The notes: generated from the sequence alone by a model not told the origin. A stretch of DNA of 64,000 nt from Sphingomonas sp. (GCA_025936675.1 JAICSX010000005.1:8785-72784); one strand, 5' to 3'; shown: positions 14,892-23,690, counted from the first letter of the stretch. Translations and numbers: made by a program.

Positions 14892-15266
14892 ATGTCGTTC
14901 CTTCGTCTTTCAGCGGCGGCCGTTGCCGTCGCGGCGCTCGCCTCGCCTGCATCGGCGCAGCCCGCCGGGCTCGTCATCCAGGTCTACAGCTACGGCTTCG
15001 CGCCGCAGCCAATCCATCTGGCCGCCGGCAGACCGGTGAGGCTGACCTTCGTCAACCAGTCAGGCAGCAGCCACGATTTCAGCGCGTCCGGCTTCTTCGC
15101 GAGGTCACGCATCCTATCGGGCGACGCCTCCAACGGTGAAGTCGACCTGCCGCCTCACCAAACTCGGACCGTCACCCTCGTACCAACTGCCGGCACCTAT
15201 CACGCCCATTGCAGCCACTTCTTCCACAAGCAGATGGGCATGAGCGACGTCATCATCGTGAATTGA
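14892..15266 (+). CDS. Cupredoxin-domain periplasmic copper protein
   Basis: A 124-aa secreted protein with a signal peptide of about 22 residues (ends ASAQ) and one cupredoxin domain. The four ligands of a type 1 copper site can be placed: His in SSHDFSASG, then Cys, His and Met in HAHCSHFFHKQMGM. That fits an electron carrier or copper-binding protein of the plastocyanin/azurin group. The start follows AAAGGAG. It stands alone and no oxidase partner is nearby. Confidence 0.85.
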   Translation: MSFLRLSAAAVAVAALASPASAQPAGLVIQVYSYGFAPQPIHLAAGRPVRLTFVNQSGSSHDFSASGFFARSRILSGDASNGEVDLPPHQTRTVTLVPTAGTYHAHCSHFFHKQMGMSDVIIVN

Positions 15267-15411
15267 GATCACGGTCGCTCGCGCGCGTCGCGGAGCTCGT
15301 CTTCCTCATCTCACAGGGACAAGTTGATCGGCCACCCGCCTTTGATAACATGGGCTCCGCTCGGGATCGAAGAAGGCGTCTGCCCCAGGGTGGCGCGCCG
15401 AGGGGGTGTGT

Positions 15412-17151
15412 ATGCGCAAGATCTTCATCGCCCTGATTGCGGCCATGGCCAGCGGGTCTCCGGCCCACGCCAATTGCCAGGTCGGAAAGCTCATCGAATT
15501 CAAGATCACGATGCAAGGTGCGCGGCCGCTCGCGGATATCGGGATCAACGGGCGAACCATCCCCGTCGTCGTCGACAGCGGGGCTTTCTTCAGCTCAATA
15601 TCGCCGGGAACGGCGCAGGAGCTGGGACTTAGGCTCGAGCAAACCGGCCTGCAGCTGCGGGGCATCGGCGGCGAAGCCGGCAATACCTATGTCACCCGTG
15701 TGAAGTCGCTGGACCTTGCCGGCCTGGCTTTAAAGAACATCCAGTTCATCGTTGGCGGGAGCGAGCCCGGAGCAGGCGGGCTGCTCGGTCAGAACGTCCT
15801 CGGGATTGGCGACGTCGAATATGATTTGCCGCACGGCGCCATTCGCATCATGCGCACGGCCGGCTGTTCGTCCGACAACAGCCTCGCTTACTGGGCGCAA
15901 GCAAACCCCGTTTCCGACCTGCCGATCGACTATCGCGACATCTCGCATCCTCACACCATTGGAACGGTCCTGATCAACGGCGCGAAGGTTCGTGCGATCT
16001 TCGATACTGGGGCGTCGACGTCGCTCCTTTCGCTCAGCGCCGCGAAGCGCGCCGGGATCACGCCGTCGAGCCCGGGCGCGGTGCCTGCCGGCGTCGCGCG
16101 CGGCCTGGGGCGATCCACCGTGCAGACCTGGCTCGCCCCAATCGCGAGCCTGAAGATCGGCACCGAGGAAGTGCAGAACGTCAAGATCCGCATGGGTGAT
16201 ATCGATCTTCGGGAAGCAGACATGCTGATCGGCGCGGACTTCTTTCTGTCGCATCGGATGTATGTGTCGAATTCGTTGCGCCGCATCTACTTCACCTACG
16301 AAGGCGGGCCGGTGTTCAACGTATCGCCCGATCGCGTCGTTGACGAGCAAGGCGCGGCGCGAACCATCACCGCCGACAACAGCCCCGACCCGACCGACGC
16401 AGCAGGCTTCAGCCGCCGCGGCGCGGCCGAGACATCGCGGCGCGATTACAAGGCGGCGCTCGCCGATCTCGATCGCGCGGTGGCCATGGAGCCAGGGAAT
16501 GGGCGCTACCTTCTTCAACGCGCACGGGCAGAGTTGCTGGACCGCAACAAGCCTTCCGCCTTCGCGGACCTCGACCGGGCGGTGAGCGTTGCACCGGCCG
16601 ATCCCGAGATACGGCTGACCAGGGCCGAGACGCTTATCGCTCGCTCACGCCTGTCCGATGCCGTGGCAGACCTCTATGCAGCGGATGCGGTTCTCCCCCG
16701 CGAAGCCGACCAGCGGCTGGCGCTTGCAGCGATGTTCGAGCTTGCAAACCGGTTCGACAGGTCGATTGCCAACTTCGACCAGTGGATTGCCGCTCATCCC
16801 GATGACAGCAGGCAGCCGGCCGCGCTGAACGGCCGCTGCTGGAACCGGGCGCTTGCGGGCGTGGACCTGCCGCTGGCGCTGAAGGACTGCAACGCGGCGC
16901 TGCGCCGGGGCAAGGCGGGGGCCTTCTTCGACAGCCGTGGCCTCGTCGAGCTCCGCATGGGCCAGTACGACCGCGCGATCACGGATTACAACATGGCGCT
17001 CCAACTGTCCCCGCGCAGCGCATGGAGCCTCTACGGACGCGGGCTCGCCAAACGCCACAAGAATGATCCCGGCGCCGACGCGGATCTGAAGGCGGCAGCG
17101 GCAATCGACCCCGCTCTGCCTTCGCGCGCGAAAGCGCTCGGGATCAGCTGA
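15412..17151 (+). CDS. Secreted double aspartyl protease with C-terminal TPR repeats
   Basis: A 579-aa protein with a signal peptide (about residues 1-20, Cys22 in the mature part). Two retropepsin-like aspartyl protease domains follow: the first with VVVDSGAFFSS (Asp55), the second with IFDTGASTSLL (Asp198) and later DMLIGADFFLSHRMYVS. Each resembles the single-domain clan AA family; two in one chain could form an intramolecular dimer. From about residue 325 to the end lie five or six TPR-like repeats (SRRGAAETSRRDYKAALADL; SRGLVELRMGQYDRAITDY). Start ATG 15412 after GAGGGGG. Probably periplasmic; substrate unknown. Confidence 0.85.
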   Translation: MRKIFIALIAAMASGSPAHANCQVGKLIEFKITMQGARPLADIGINGRTIPVVVDSGAFFSSISPGTAQELGLRLEQTGLQLRGIGGEAGNTYVTRVKSLDLAGLALKNIQFIVGGSEPGAGGLLGQNVLGIGDVEYDLPHGAIRIMRTAGCSSDNSLAYWAQANPVSDLPIDYRDISHPHTIGTVLINGAKVRAIFDTGASTSLLSLSAAKRAGITPSSPGAVPAGVARGLGRSTVQTWLAPIASLKIGTEEVQNVKIRMGDIDLREADMLIGADFFLSHRMYVSNSLRRIYFTYEGGPVFNVSPDRVVDEQGAARTITADNSPDPTDAAGFSRRGAAETSRRDYKAALADLDRAVAMEPGNGRYLLQRARAELLDRNKPSAFADLDRAVSVAPADPEIRLTRAETLIARSRLSDAVADLYAADAVLPREADQRLALAAMFELANRFDRSIANFDQWIAAHPDDSRQPAALNGRCWNRALAGVDLPLALKDCNAALRRGKAGAFFDSRGLVELRMGQYDRAITDYNMALQLSPRSAWSLYGRGLAKRHKNDPGADADLKAAAAIDPALPSRAKALGIS

Positions 17152-17161
17152 TCGGGCGCTG

Positions 17162-17374
17162 TCACGCACTCATTGCGTGAACCGCCGCGGCATTGAGGCA
17201 TTTTCCGCCGATCGCCCAGTCGCCCTGCGCGATCTCGTTGATCTTGACCCAGGTGACGGGGCGCATCGCCTCGCCCTCAACCTCGATCATCGCTTCGCTA
17301 ACCTTTTCGATGATGCTCTTCTTCTGGTCGGGCGTGAATGCGTCCTTGATGACGTCGATGGTGACGAGCGGCAT
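17162..17374 (-). CDS. 4-oxalocrotonate tautomerase family protein
   Basis: A 70-aa protein of the tautomerase superfamily. The catalytic N-terminal proline is present ([19 protein letters not shown]), as are the central helix [15 protein letters not shown] and the WVKINEI strand. Members isomerise enol/keto acids, but the substrate of stand-alone copies cannot be read from sequence. It is divergent from the HxlR-type regulator, which may control it. Confidence 0.88.
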   Translation of the reverse strand: MPLVTIDVIKDAFTPDQKKSIIEKVSEAMIEVEGEAMRPVTWVKINEIAQGDWAIGGKCLNAAAVHAMSA

Positions 17375-17531
17375 GGCTTTTCCTTTCCTGTTGCGCCGGA
17401 CCGTCCGGCCGGAGGCAACCCCCTGCGGGATCGATTGCGCGCGCTCCAGTTCAGCTTGTGAAGCAACCAGCTACAGATTCTGAAGTGGATGCGGCGCGGC
17501 CAAGGTGTATTTGAGGCCGAGCGGAGGCCCG

Positions 17532-18230
17532 ATGAACTACGGCCAATTCTGTCCGATCTCGAAGGCGACCGAGATCCTCGGTGAGCGCTGGACCTTCCTC
17601 ATCATCCGCGAGCTGCTGATGGGCGGCCGCCGCTTCAGCGAGCTCCAGCGCGGACTCGGCAGCATTTCCCCTGCCCTTCTCACCCAGCGGCTCAAGTTCT
17701 TCGAGGCCGAAGGGCTCATCGTGCGCCGCCGCATCAATGGGGCGCGCGGCTATGAATATTATCCGACCCCCGCCTGCGAGGAATTGAAGCCGATCATCAT
17801 TGCGCTCGGCGAGTGGGGCATGTGCTGGGCAAAGAACGTGCTCGCGAGCGACTTTCTCGATATCGAAATGCTGATCCTCTATCTCGAGCGCAGCATTGAC
17901 CCCGCCGAGCTTCCGGGCACCGAAACAGTGATCAAGTTCAGGTTCGATGACGTTCCGGGCCAGCGCGACTGGTGGCTGCTGGTCCGCGACGGCAAGGTCG
18001 ACGTCTGCATCAGCGACCCCGGCCGCGACATCGACGTCTTCTTCTCAACCAATGCGCGGACGATGAGCGACGTCTGGATGGGAGACCGCACCTATCGCGA
18101 CGCGATCCTTGCCGGCGACCTCGTCATCGAGGGCGATCTCGCCCTCACGCGCCGGATCAGCTCATGGCTTCGGCCGAGCATCTTCGCAAATTCCAAACGC
18201 GCAGCCGTCGCGGCGCCGTCAGCCGCCTAG
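17532..18230 (+). CDS. HxlR-family regulator fused to an SCP2-like domain
   Basis: A 232-aa protein. Residues 1-100 are an HxlR winged helix: CPISKATEILGERWTFLIIR, then GGRRFSELQRGLGSISPALL and the wing VRRRINGARGYEY. The C-terminal 110 residues resemble an SCP2 sterol-carrier fold (FRFDDVPGQRDWWLLVRDGK, VFFSTNARTMSDVWMGD), probably a ligand-sensing module. The start at 17532 follows GCGGAGG. It is divergent from the tautomerase gene, a likely target, and overlaps the facing dipeptidase gene by four bases. Confidence 0.85.
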   Translation: MNYGQFCPISKATEILGERWTFLIIRELLMGGRRFSELQRGLGSISPALLTQRLKFFEAEGLIVRRRINGARGYEYYPTPACEELKPIIIALGEWGMCWAKNVLASDFLDIEMLILYLERSIDPAELPGTETVIKFRFDDVPGQRDWWLLVRDGKVDVCISDPGRDIDVFFSTNARTMSDVWMGDRTYRDAILAGDLVIEGDLALTRRISSWLRPSIFANSKRAAVAAPSAA

Positions 18231-19225
18231 CGCCAAACCTGCTCGGCGACCCGGCGCCAATTGCCGCCGAGAATCTTCTTCACGTCGCTCTCGCCATAAC
18301 CGAGCCGCAGCAGCCCGTCGGTCACCGCCGGATAGACTTCCGGCCCCGCCAGCCGCAGCCCCTCGCCCGGCGGCATGTCGGGAAACATCTCCGGTTTCTC
18401 CTTCAGCGCCTGCTGCAGCTCTTCCTGGTCGAAGACATAGTCGAGGCTGATCCCGACATGATCGGGCCCCACCAGCTGGACGACATGGTCGACATGGCGG
18501 ACGATCGCCTCCGGGCTGTCATCGTTGTCGCCAAGGAAGATCCCGATCCCGTTGATCCCGACCACCCCGCCGGTCGCCGCGCAGGCCTTGATCAGCTCGT
18601 CCGGGATGTTGCGGTAATGCGCGTGCACCGCGTCGGCGTTCGAATGCGAGAAGATCACCGGGTTATCCGCATGGTCCATCACGTCGAGCGCGGTTCGGTG
18701 ACCGGTGTGCGAGCAGCAGACGACCATCCCCACCCGCTTCATCTCTGCGAGAAGCCTGCGCCCGTACTCAGTCAGCCCGCGGTCCTCGTCCGCGCATCCG
18801 CCGCCCGCCGCCGAGTTGCGGTTGTAGGCGACCAGCATCCACTTGACGCCGAGGTCGTAGAAGAGCTGGACCATGCCGTCGTCGCCGTCGTCGAGCGGCC
18901 CCATGCCCTCGATGTCGAACAGGATCGCGAGCTTCTTCTCCCGCCGCGCCCGGTCGATGTCGGCAAGGCTGTGCGCGAGGACGTAGCGGTCGGGACGAGC
19001 CGAAAACCAGCGGCGAAAGCTGGCGAGCATCCGCACATGGCTCGCAAGGTCGATGTCGCCGTAACCGATGTTGAGGCACACGACGTCCGCGCCCGCGTCG
19101 CGGTAGCGCTCGATTTGAGGCAAGAACCGCCCGTCCGACGGCCGCAGCGGCATGCAGCCGTGATTGTCCCATACCAATGCGTCGGCGAGGACTTGCGACG
19201 GCGATAAGGATGTCAACGCGTCCAT
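18227..19225 (-). CDS. Membrane dipeptidase family (M19), atypical first metal motif
   Basis: A 332-aa TIM-barrel amidohydrolase of the renal dipeptidase family, which hydrolyses dipeptides, often with a D residue. Metal-ligand regions seen: LFDIEGMGPL (Glu), VCCSHTGHRTALDV (His), VIFSHSNADAVHAHYRNIPD (His) and GISLDYVFD (Asp). The first motif, usually H-x-D, reads DNHGCMPL, so Asp is replaced by Cys. There is no signal peptide, so it should be cytoplasmic. The stop overlaps that of the HxlR regulator by four bases (CTAG). Confidence 0.85.
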   Translation of the reverse strand: MDALTSLSPSQVLADALVWDNHGCMPLRPSDGRFLPQIERYRDAGADVVCLNIGYGDIDLASHVRMLASFRRWFSARPDRYVLAHSLADIDRARREKKLAILFDIEGMGPLDDGDDGMVQLFYDLGVKWMLVAYNRNSAAGGGCADEDRGLTEYGRRLLAEMKRVGMVVCCSHTGHRTALDVMDHADNPVIFSHSNADAVHAHYRNIPDELIKACAATGGVVGINGIGIFLGDNDDSPEAIVRHVDHVVQLVGPDHVGISLDYVFDQEELQQALKEKPEMFPDMPPGEGLRLAGPEVYPAVTDGLLRLGYGESDVKKILGGNWRRVAEQVWR

Positions 19226-19279
19226 GTCGGTTCCGCTCCGGCGATGTGCCTCCGCCCACCGTGGGTCAAGCCGCTCGAG

Positions 19280-19756
19280 TCACTCGCTCGCTAATTTGTG
19301 GCCGCGCGCCTTCGGCGCCTTTTCCCAGCCTGCAACTTCATACCCGCGCTCTTTCAGGCAGCCCTGAAGGGCGGTCTTGATCGCTCGCTCCTTCCTCGTT
19401 CGCTTCATGCGCGACATTCCCCATGCGCCGCCAACCACGGCGAACGGCAGCAGGACGATGGTGGCGCTTGCAAGTGCTACGCCGCCCCCGCCCCCCGCGG
19501 CCGCCGCGGCCGCGCCGCCAACTGCGGCCGTCCCGGCGCCGGCTCCGGCGCCGGCTGCCACCGACGAGCGCCTGCCGTTTGCGTCCAACTTGCCGGTGAC
19601 GAGCAGCTCACGGCATTGGGTGTAAGCCGCATCGAATTGAGACTGAGCGGCTGGCGCGATTGCCAGCTGAGGCGTGAACTCGCGCGGCCTCGACGAGCAG
19701 GCTTCCAGCGACAGACAGAGCACCAGAGCGCTCGCAATGATTTGATTTCTTGTCAT
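19280..19756 (-). CDS. Glycine-zipper lipoprotein
   Basis: A 158-aa protein with a lipoprotein signal peptide (IIASALVLCLSLEACSS, lipidated Cys at about residue 19) and a central stretch of Ala/Gly repeats (GAGAGAGTAAVGGAAAAAAG) leading into a hydrophobic segment, typical of glycine-zipper membrane-inserting domains. A basic segment (RMKRTRKERAIKTALQGCLKE) follows. The ATG at 19756 is preceded by GGGGGGAC; a longer open frame upstream runs over the divergent FG-GAP gene. Probably attached to the outer membrane; function unknown. Confidence 0.75.
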   Translation of the reverse strand: MTRNQIIASALVLCLSLEACSSRPREFTPQLAIAPAAQSQFDAAYTQCRELLVTGKLDANGRRSSVAAGAGAGAGTAAVGGAAAAAAGGGGGVALASATIVLLPFAVVGGAWGMSRMKRTRKERAIKTALQGCLKERGYEVAGWEKAPKARGHKLASE

Positions 19757-19826
19757 TTGTCCCCCCGGCGAGGAGCTAACCACGCGAGGGTGCGGTTGCA
19801 ACGTCGGGTTTCGAGCGCGCTCGTTC

Positions 19827-21695
19827 GTGGGTAATCCAAACTTCGTTCTCAACGCTGGCGCCGACTGGCACATTGTCGGCACAGGCGATTTCAACGGCGA
19901 CGGCCTCTCCGACATTCTCTGGCAAAGCGACAGCGGCACGCTGAACGAGTTCCTGGGCCAATCGAACGGAGGGTTCGTTGGCAACGTCCTCGCGACCAAT
20001 CCCGGTTCAGCTTGGAAGGTGGCGGGCACCGGCGACTTCAACGGCGACGGCAAGGACGACATTCTGTGGCGCAACGACAGCGGCGTCATCAGTGACTGGC
20101 TGGGCCAGGCCGACGGCACGTTCGTCGACAATTACGCCAATGCCGCGAACGGAGCCGCAGGCACCAGCTGGCAGGTGGCCGGTTCGGGCGACTTCAACGG
20201 CGATGGGCGGACGGACATTCTCTGGCGCAATAGCGATGGGACGATCGACGACTTCCTCGGCCAGGCCAATGGCAGTTTCATCGACAACTATGCTGTTGCG
20301 ATGCAACCCCTTAGCAATGACCTTCAGATCGCCGGCGTCGGCAATTTTGACGGCGACGGCCGCGCCGATGTGCTGATCCGGGAAAGCGATGGCACCGTAC
20401 AGACGTGGGTTGGCGCCGCCGATGGAAGCATTCTCTCGCCGATGGAGAAGGTGTGGCAGGATGCGATTGCTGGCGTGACGACGTTCATAAACGAGGTCAC
20501 CCACCAGATCGAAACTGCCCCGTCGCCCCCGTCAGACAAGGACTCCGGTGAAACGGGATTGAGGTACATTCCGGGGCCGATCCTCACCGGTGTCCTGGAT
20601 ATGCTGGGGCAGATCACCGAGGTCTTCGACGCTGGCGGCGTCAACGTCATCAACGTGATGCCAACCGGCGACGATTCGACATTCGACCTACTTTATCAGG
20701 ACGACACGAGCTTCGGCGTGAGCTTCGAGAACAGTTTAGGGTCGAACTTCGATTCGATGACAATTCTCGACAGTTCGAATAGCCTCTATTCCTTCGACAT
20801 TAACGGCAATAACATCGTCGCAAGCTGGTTCGCCGGCTCGACAATCGGTTTGGATGTCCCCTCCTCGGACGCGATAGTCGTCACGGGGATTCTTGCCGCG
20901 AGTTCACCAAATGACCCGATGGCCCCGCCCGCGGGCTATTTGCTCTTCAATCCATTCGACAATAACTTCAATTTCAACGATGGGTTTGGAGGCGGCACAC
21001 ATGCGCCCACGCCAGCGCAGATCATCGCCTCGCACGTAACGATCCAAGGCATTGGTTCCGCTCACCTCACTGCCGCGAAGCAGGCCCAACAAAATGTCAC
21101 CCACAGTCTCCAAGCGATCGACGCGCAGCTCCGCGCGGTTCCGTCGACAACCGAGGTAACTTGGGACGGGCAGACTACCACTGCCGGCGCCGTTCTTAAC
21201 ATTCTGGAGAATGAGAACTGGGTCTTGGTCGAACCAGGATCGTTGCCCGCCAATGGCGGAGTTGGAGCTATTTCCGGTACGACCGACAAATTAGCTTACA
21301 CGTCATTTACATCCACCACTGGGTCATGGGCTGATCCGGTTTATAACGGTCAAGGCATGGAGTTCATTATGCTGCATGAATTAGGCCATATGTCGGGTAC
21401 CGCAGGGGCCGGACCCTGGTACATCAACGGAACCGGTGGCGTCGGGCAAAATTTTGAAAACTATGCGTTCTCCACACACGATCCTATTACCAGCGCTCTT
21501 CCTTGGAACGGGTCCAACCCATATTGGCTAAATAACGAAGCTTTCGCCAACAACTTTGCTGAGACAGCAGCAGGCGCTTTGGGCGTGAACATTTCCACAG
21601 CCGTTACGGATGTGAATGCAAGTCCGAACATCACAGGTGGTTCCGTGTGGGTCGATCCGCAGACGATCTTCACCAACGACGGCGGTAAGATGTAG
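19827..21695 (+). CDS. FG-GAP/VCBS-repeat protein with a zincin motif, probably 5'-truncated
   Basis: A 622-aa protein. Residues 1-200 hold four repeats of the type GTGDFNGDGLSDILW, each with a Ca-binding DxNxDGxxD loop, forming part of a beta-propeller. A linker follows (residues 205-430), then a C-terminal region with the zinc-protease motif HELGHMSG near residue 517 and Asn/Thr-rich sequence. It starts at GTG 19827 inside the first repeat, without signal peptide or clear Shine-Dalgarno; the same frame is open upstream to about 19746 without another start. The N-terminus therefore looks lost. From about 20.6 kb codons such as TTA and AAT become more common than in neighbours, suggesting transfer. 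Confidence 0.7.
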   Translation: MGNPNFVLNAGADWHIVGTGDFNGDGLSDILWQSDSGTLNEFLGQSNGGFVGNVLATNPGSAWKVAGTGDFNGDGKDDILWRNDSGVISDWLGQADGTFVDNYANAANGAAGTSWQVAGSGDFNGDGRTDILWRNSDGTIDDFLGQANGSFIDNYAVAMQPLSNDLQIAGVGNFDGDGRADVLIRESDGTVQTWVGAADGSILSPMEKVWQDAIAGVTTFINEVTHQIETAPSPPSDKDSGETGLRYIPGPILTGVLDMLGQITEVFDAGGVNVINVMPTGDDSTFDLLYQDDTSFGVSFENSLGSNFDSMTILDSSNSLYSFDINGNNIVASWFAGSTIGLDVPSSDAIVVTGILAASSPNDPMAPPAGYLLFNPFDNNFNFNDGFGGGTHAPTPAQIIASHVTIQGIGSAHLTAAKQAQQNVTHSLQAIDAQLRAVPSTTEVTWDGQTTTAGAVLNILENENWVLVEPGSLPANGGVGAISGTTDKLAYTSFTSTTGSWADPVYNGQGMEFIMLHELGHMSGTAGAGPWYINGTGGVGQNFENYAFSTHDPITSALPWNGSNPYWLNNEAFANNFAETAAGALGVNISTAVTDVNASPNITGGSVWVDPQTIFTNDGGKM

Positions 21696-21696
21696 A

Positions 21697-22173
21697 ATGA
21701 AATATGAAAATGGCGGCACGAAACGGCTCATTTTAACGGCGCTTTTCGCCGCTGAAATCTTTTGGTCTCAGGCGGCGCTTGCAATCCCCGGTTCCGCTTC
21801 TGTTCGCAACTTCGAGTTCATGGCTCTCTCGCTTCACAGTCATGGCGGTAAAATTCCACTTATCGAGGCTCCGTCAGATGCCGCCGCCATCGCCGAGTAC
21901 CCATTGCGGCTACGTAAGACGACATCCGTGATTGAACTCGATTGTTCAGTTGGAGAACATGGCGCCGTAACGAGTTGCAAGATGAACCGGTCGGATCCTG
22001 ACGATGCGGCGCTTAAAGCTGCCGCTTTGAAACTGTCTCACCGGTTCAAAGTCAGTCCGTCTTACCCATACTCATCCCTCATTCTTTTTTTGCGTTTCTC
22101 CGGTCGAGTTGATCGCTGCCTAATGCCGTTCTGTTTTCCTGATTCGATAAAGCCCCCACCGCATATTCACTAA
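21697..22173 (+). CDS. Secreted protein with a TonB C-terminal-like domain
   Basis: A 158-aa protein whose ATG lies two bases after the stop of the FG-GAP gene, so the two are probably co-transcribed. It has an N-terminal signal peptide (LILTALFAAEIFWSQAALA) and a segment VIELDCSVGEHGAVTSCKM followed by DDAALKAAALKLSHRFKVSP, which matches the pattern of TonB C-terminal domains (V-x-C-x-V-x2-x-G-x-V, then an Ala-rich helix and x-F-x-P). There is no transmembrane TonB anchor beyond the signal. Base composition is lower in GC than the surroundings. Function unknown. Confidence 0.6.
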   Translation: MKYENGGTKRLILTALFAAEIFWSQAALAIPGSASVRNFEFMALSLHSHGGKIPLIEAPSDAAAIAEYPLRLRKTTSVIELDCSVGEHGAVTSCKMNRSDPDDAALKAAALKLSHRFKVSPSYPYSSLILFLRFSGRVDRCLMPFCFPDSIKPPPHIH

Positions 22174-22274
22174 TCACGCTGACGTCGTCGCAGATTCATT
22201 ACGGTTCATTCGGTGACCTTACCGAAGAGACGACACTCACGACGGTGCTGAAGGCGATAGGACCATTGGCGCCC

Positions 22275-22306
22275 CAAAGAAAAGGGCCGCCTTTCGACGG
22301 CCCTTT
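22275..22306 (-). terminator. Terminator of the 22.3-22.9 kb gene
   Basis: A 9-bp stem AAAGGGCCG/CGGCCCTTT (22281-22289, 22298-22306), followed on the minus strand by TTTTCTTT, 32 bases past the stop of the gene ending at 22338. Confidence 0.85.
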
Positions 22307-22337
22307 CCGCCTCAGTAGTTCGCCTTAGCGGCCTGTC

Positions 22338-22883
22338 TCAGACCACATGCTCGCTGTGGCCGTAGACCAGCACCGACATATAGCCTTCGCGGGTGGCGCC
22401 GCGGAGGCCCGCCGCACTGGCGTTGAAATGCTCGCTGGCGGCGTCGGTGCAGCTATATTGCGAGGCGACCGAGCCCGAGGTCTCGACCACCTTGCAGTCC
22501 TTGACCGCGCCCTTGGCGTCGATCGCCAGCGCCAGCACCTGGCCGCTCAGCAGCACGTCGCCGGTCGGAAGGGCCGACAGCGCCGGCTTCGAATCCGGGG
22601 TGAAGCGCCGCTCGAAGGTGATCTTCGTATATTCATCCTTCGAGCCCGAGCTGTGGCTCATCGACGCCTGCTGCGCGCCGGGCGAACCGACCACCGAGCA
22701 GTCCTTGCCGGCATTGGGCTGGAGGCTGGTCTCGTAGTGGCAGGACCGGGTCTGGCCGTCATCATTGACGGTGACCGTCACCCGCTCCCACCAGGGGGCA
22801 TTCGAGCTCAGCGTTGAGGTTGCGGTGTTGGGTTGGGCGGAGGCGGCAGACGCCAGGGCCAATGCAGCAAGCGTGCGGAACAC
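22338..22883 (-). CDS. Periplasmic hypothetical protein of 181 aa
   Basis: A signal peptide of about 16 residues (MFRTLAALALASAASAQ) leads a mature domain with five Cys residues that could form disulfides (QTRSCHYETS, GKDCSVVG, VKDCKVVETSG, YSCTDAAS). The segment LALAIDAKGAVKDCKVVETSG again recalls the TonB C-terminal pattern, so it may be a divergent member of the periplasmic TonB-C-like group found near 21.7 kb. Its own terminator follows. No role can be assigned. Confidence 0.6.
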   Translation of the reverse strand: MFRTLAALALASAASAQPNTATSTLSSNAPWWERVTVTVNDDGQTRSCHYETSLQPNAGKDCSVVGSPGAQQASMSHSSGSKDEYTKITFERRFTPDSKPALSALPTGDVLLSGQVLALAIDAKGAVKDCKVVETSGSVASQYSCTDAASEHFNASAAGLRGATREGYMSVLVYGHSEHVV

Positions 22884-23076
22884 TGTTCACTCCATTCGCC
22901 CGCTCCGGCCGCACCATTGCTGCCGCCCATCAACGACGGAAAACCGCCGTCACCTGTCGCGCCCAACGCGCAACTTTGAATTGGTGTCCGTCGCCATCAG
23001 GGAAGTGCCCCGCAGCGTCCGCGGATAACGCCTACCTGCTGCAATGACGCGCCGAAGCGAGCCGCCCAAAGGCGAG

Positions 23077-23499
23077 TCAGGCGGCGTGGTCGAGCCGCTC
23101 CAGTGCCGGGAGCAGCTCGCGGTTTTCGCGGGTCAGGCGATCGTTCAACGCGTCGAGCAGGCCGCGCGTGTCGCTGCAATAATCGGCCCAGTCGGCGGCA
23201 ATCGTGTTGGCGGTCCATTTCTCGCAATAAGCGACGAAGGCCGGGGCAAGACCGGTCATCTCTTCCTTGAAGTGGCGGCCGGTTTCCGAGATCGCTTCGT
23301 CGCCGCTCTCGATCAGCCGCGGATAAAGCGCCCAGTCCTCGAGTTTCAGATGGCCGATCAAGGTCTGCATCAGCGAACGCCTGAGCTCGAACAGCTCGAG
23401 CTGGGAGGGTGCTTGCGGCTCGGCGATGATCCGCTCGAGCTGGCGGAACATCCTCGCCAGGGTGGCGTGATCCTGCCGCAGCTTCATCAATTCGGACAT
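23077..23499 (-). CDS. Hemerythrin HHE-domain protein
   Basis: A 140-aa four-helix-bundle protein. Candidate di-iron ligands are in place: DHATLARMFRQLERII (His11), GHLKLEDWALYPRL (His and Glu), RHFKEEMTG (His, Glu) and the last helix NRELLPALERL. Such proteins bind oxygen or take part in iron and nitrosative or oxidative stress handling. The start is an ATG at 23499. On the minus strand a CtrA-like TTAA-N7-TTAG sequence lies about 50 bases upstream (23546-23560), which may be chance. A second HHE protein lies at 33.6-34.1 kb. Confidence 0.82.
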   Translation of the reverse strand: MSELMKLRQDHATLARMFRQLERIIAEPQAPSQLELFELRRSLMQTLIGHLKLEDWALYPRLIESGDEAISETGRHFKEEMTGLAPAFVAYCEKWTANTIAADWADYCSDTRGLLDALNDRLTRENRELLPALERLDHAA

Positions 23500-23651
23500 G
23501 ACGCGATACTCCGACGCTTGTTGCGTTGGATTAACTCCCCACGTTCTAACGGAAAGTTAATCGCCGGTCCGAATTGGACTTGGACTGGGTCGGCGCGGAA
23601 GCAGTGCGGACGAACATTCCGTCCGCGGGCCCCTGGCTTCTCGGGTCAAGC

Positions 23652-23690
23652 CCCAAAAGAAATGGGGGCCGGCATTGCTGCCAGCCCCCA
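23652..23690 (-). terminator. Strong terminator at the end of a gene-free stretch
   Basis: A stem of TGGGGGC and GGCA against TGCC and GCCCCCA (23663-23690, 4-base loop), with one small mismatch, followed on the minus strand by ATTTCTTTTGGGG. It shows that something is transcribed leftward from the 23.7-24.3 kb gap. Confidence 0.85.

Noticed and set aside
23546..23560. CtrA-like site TTAA-N7-TTAG upstream of the 23.1-kb hemerythrin gene
   Set aside because: One mismatch to the consensus and a short motif; mentioned in the gene entry but not counted as a site.
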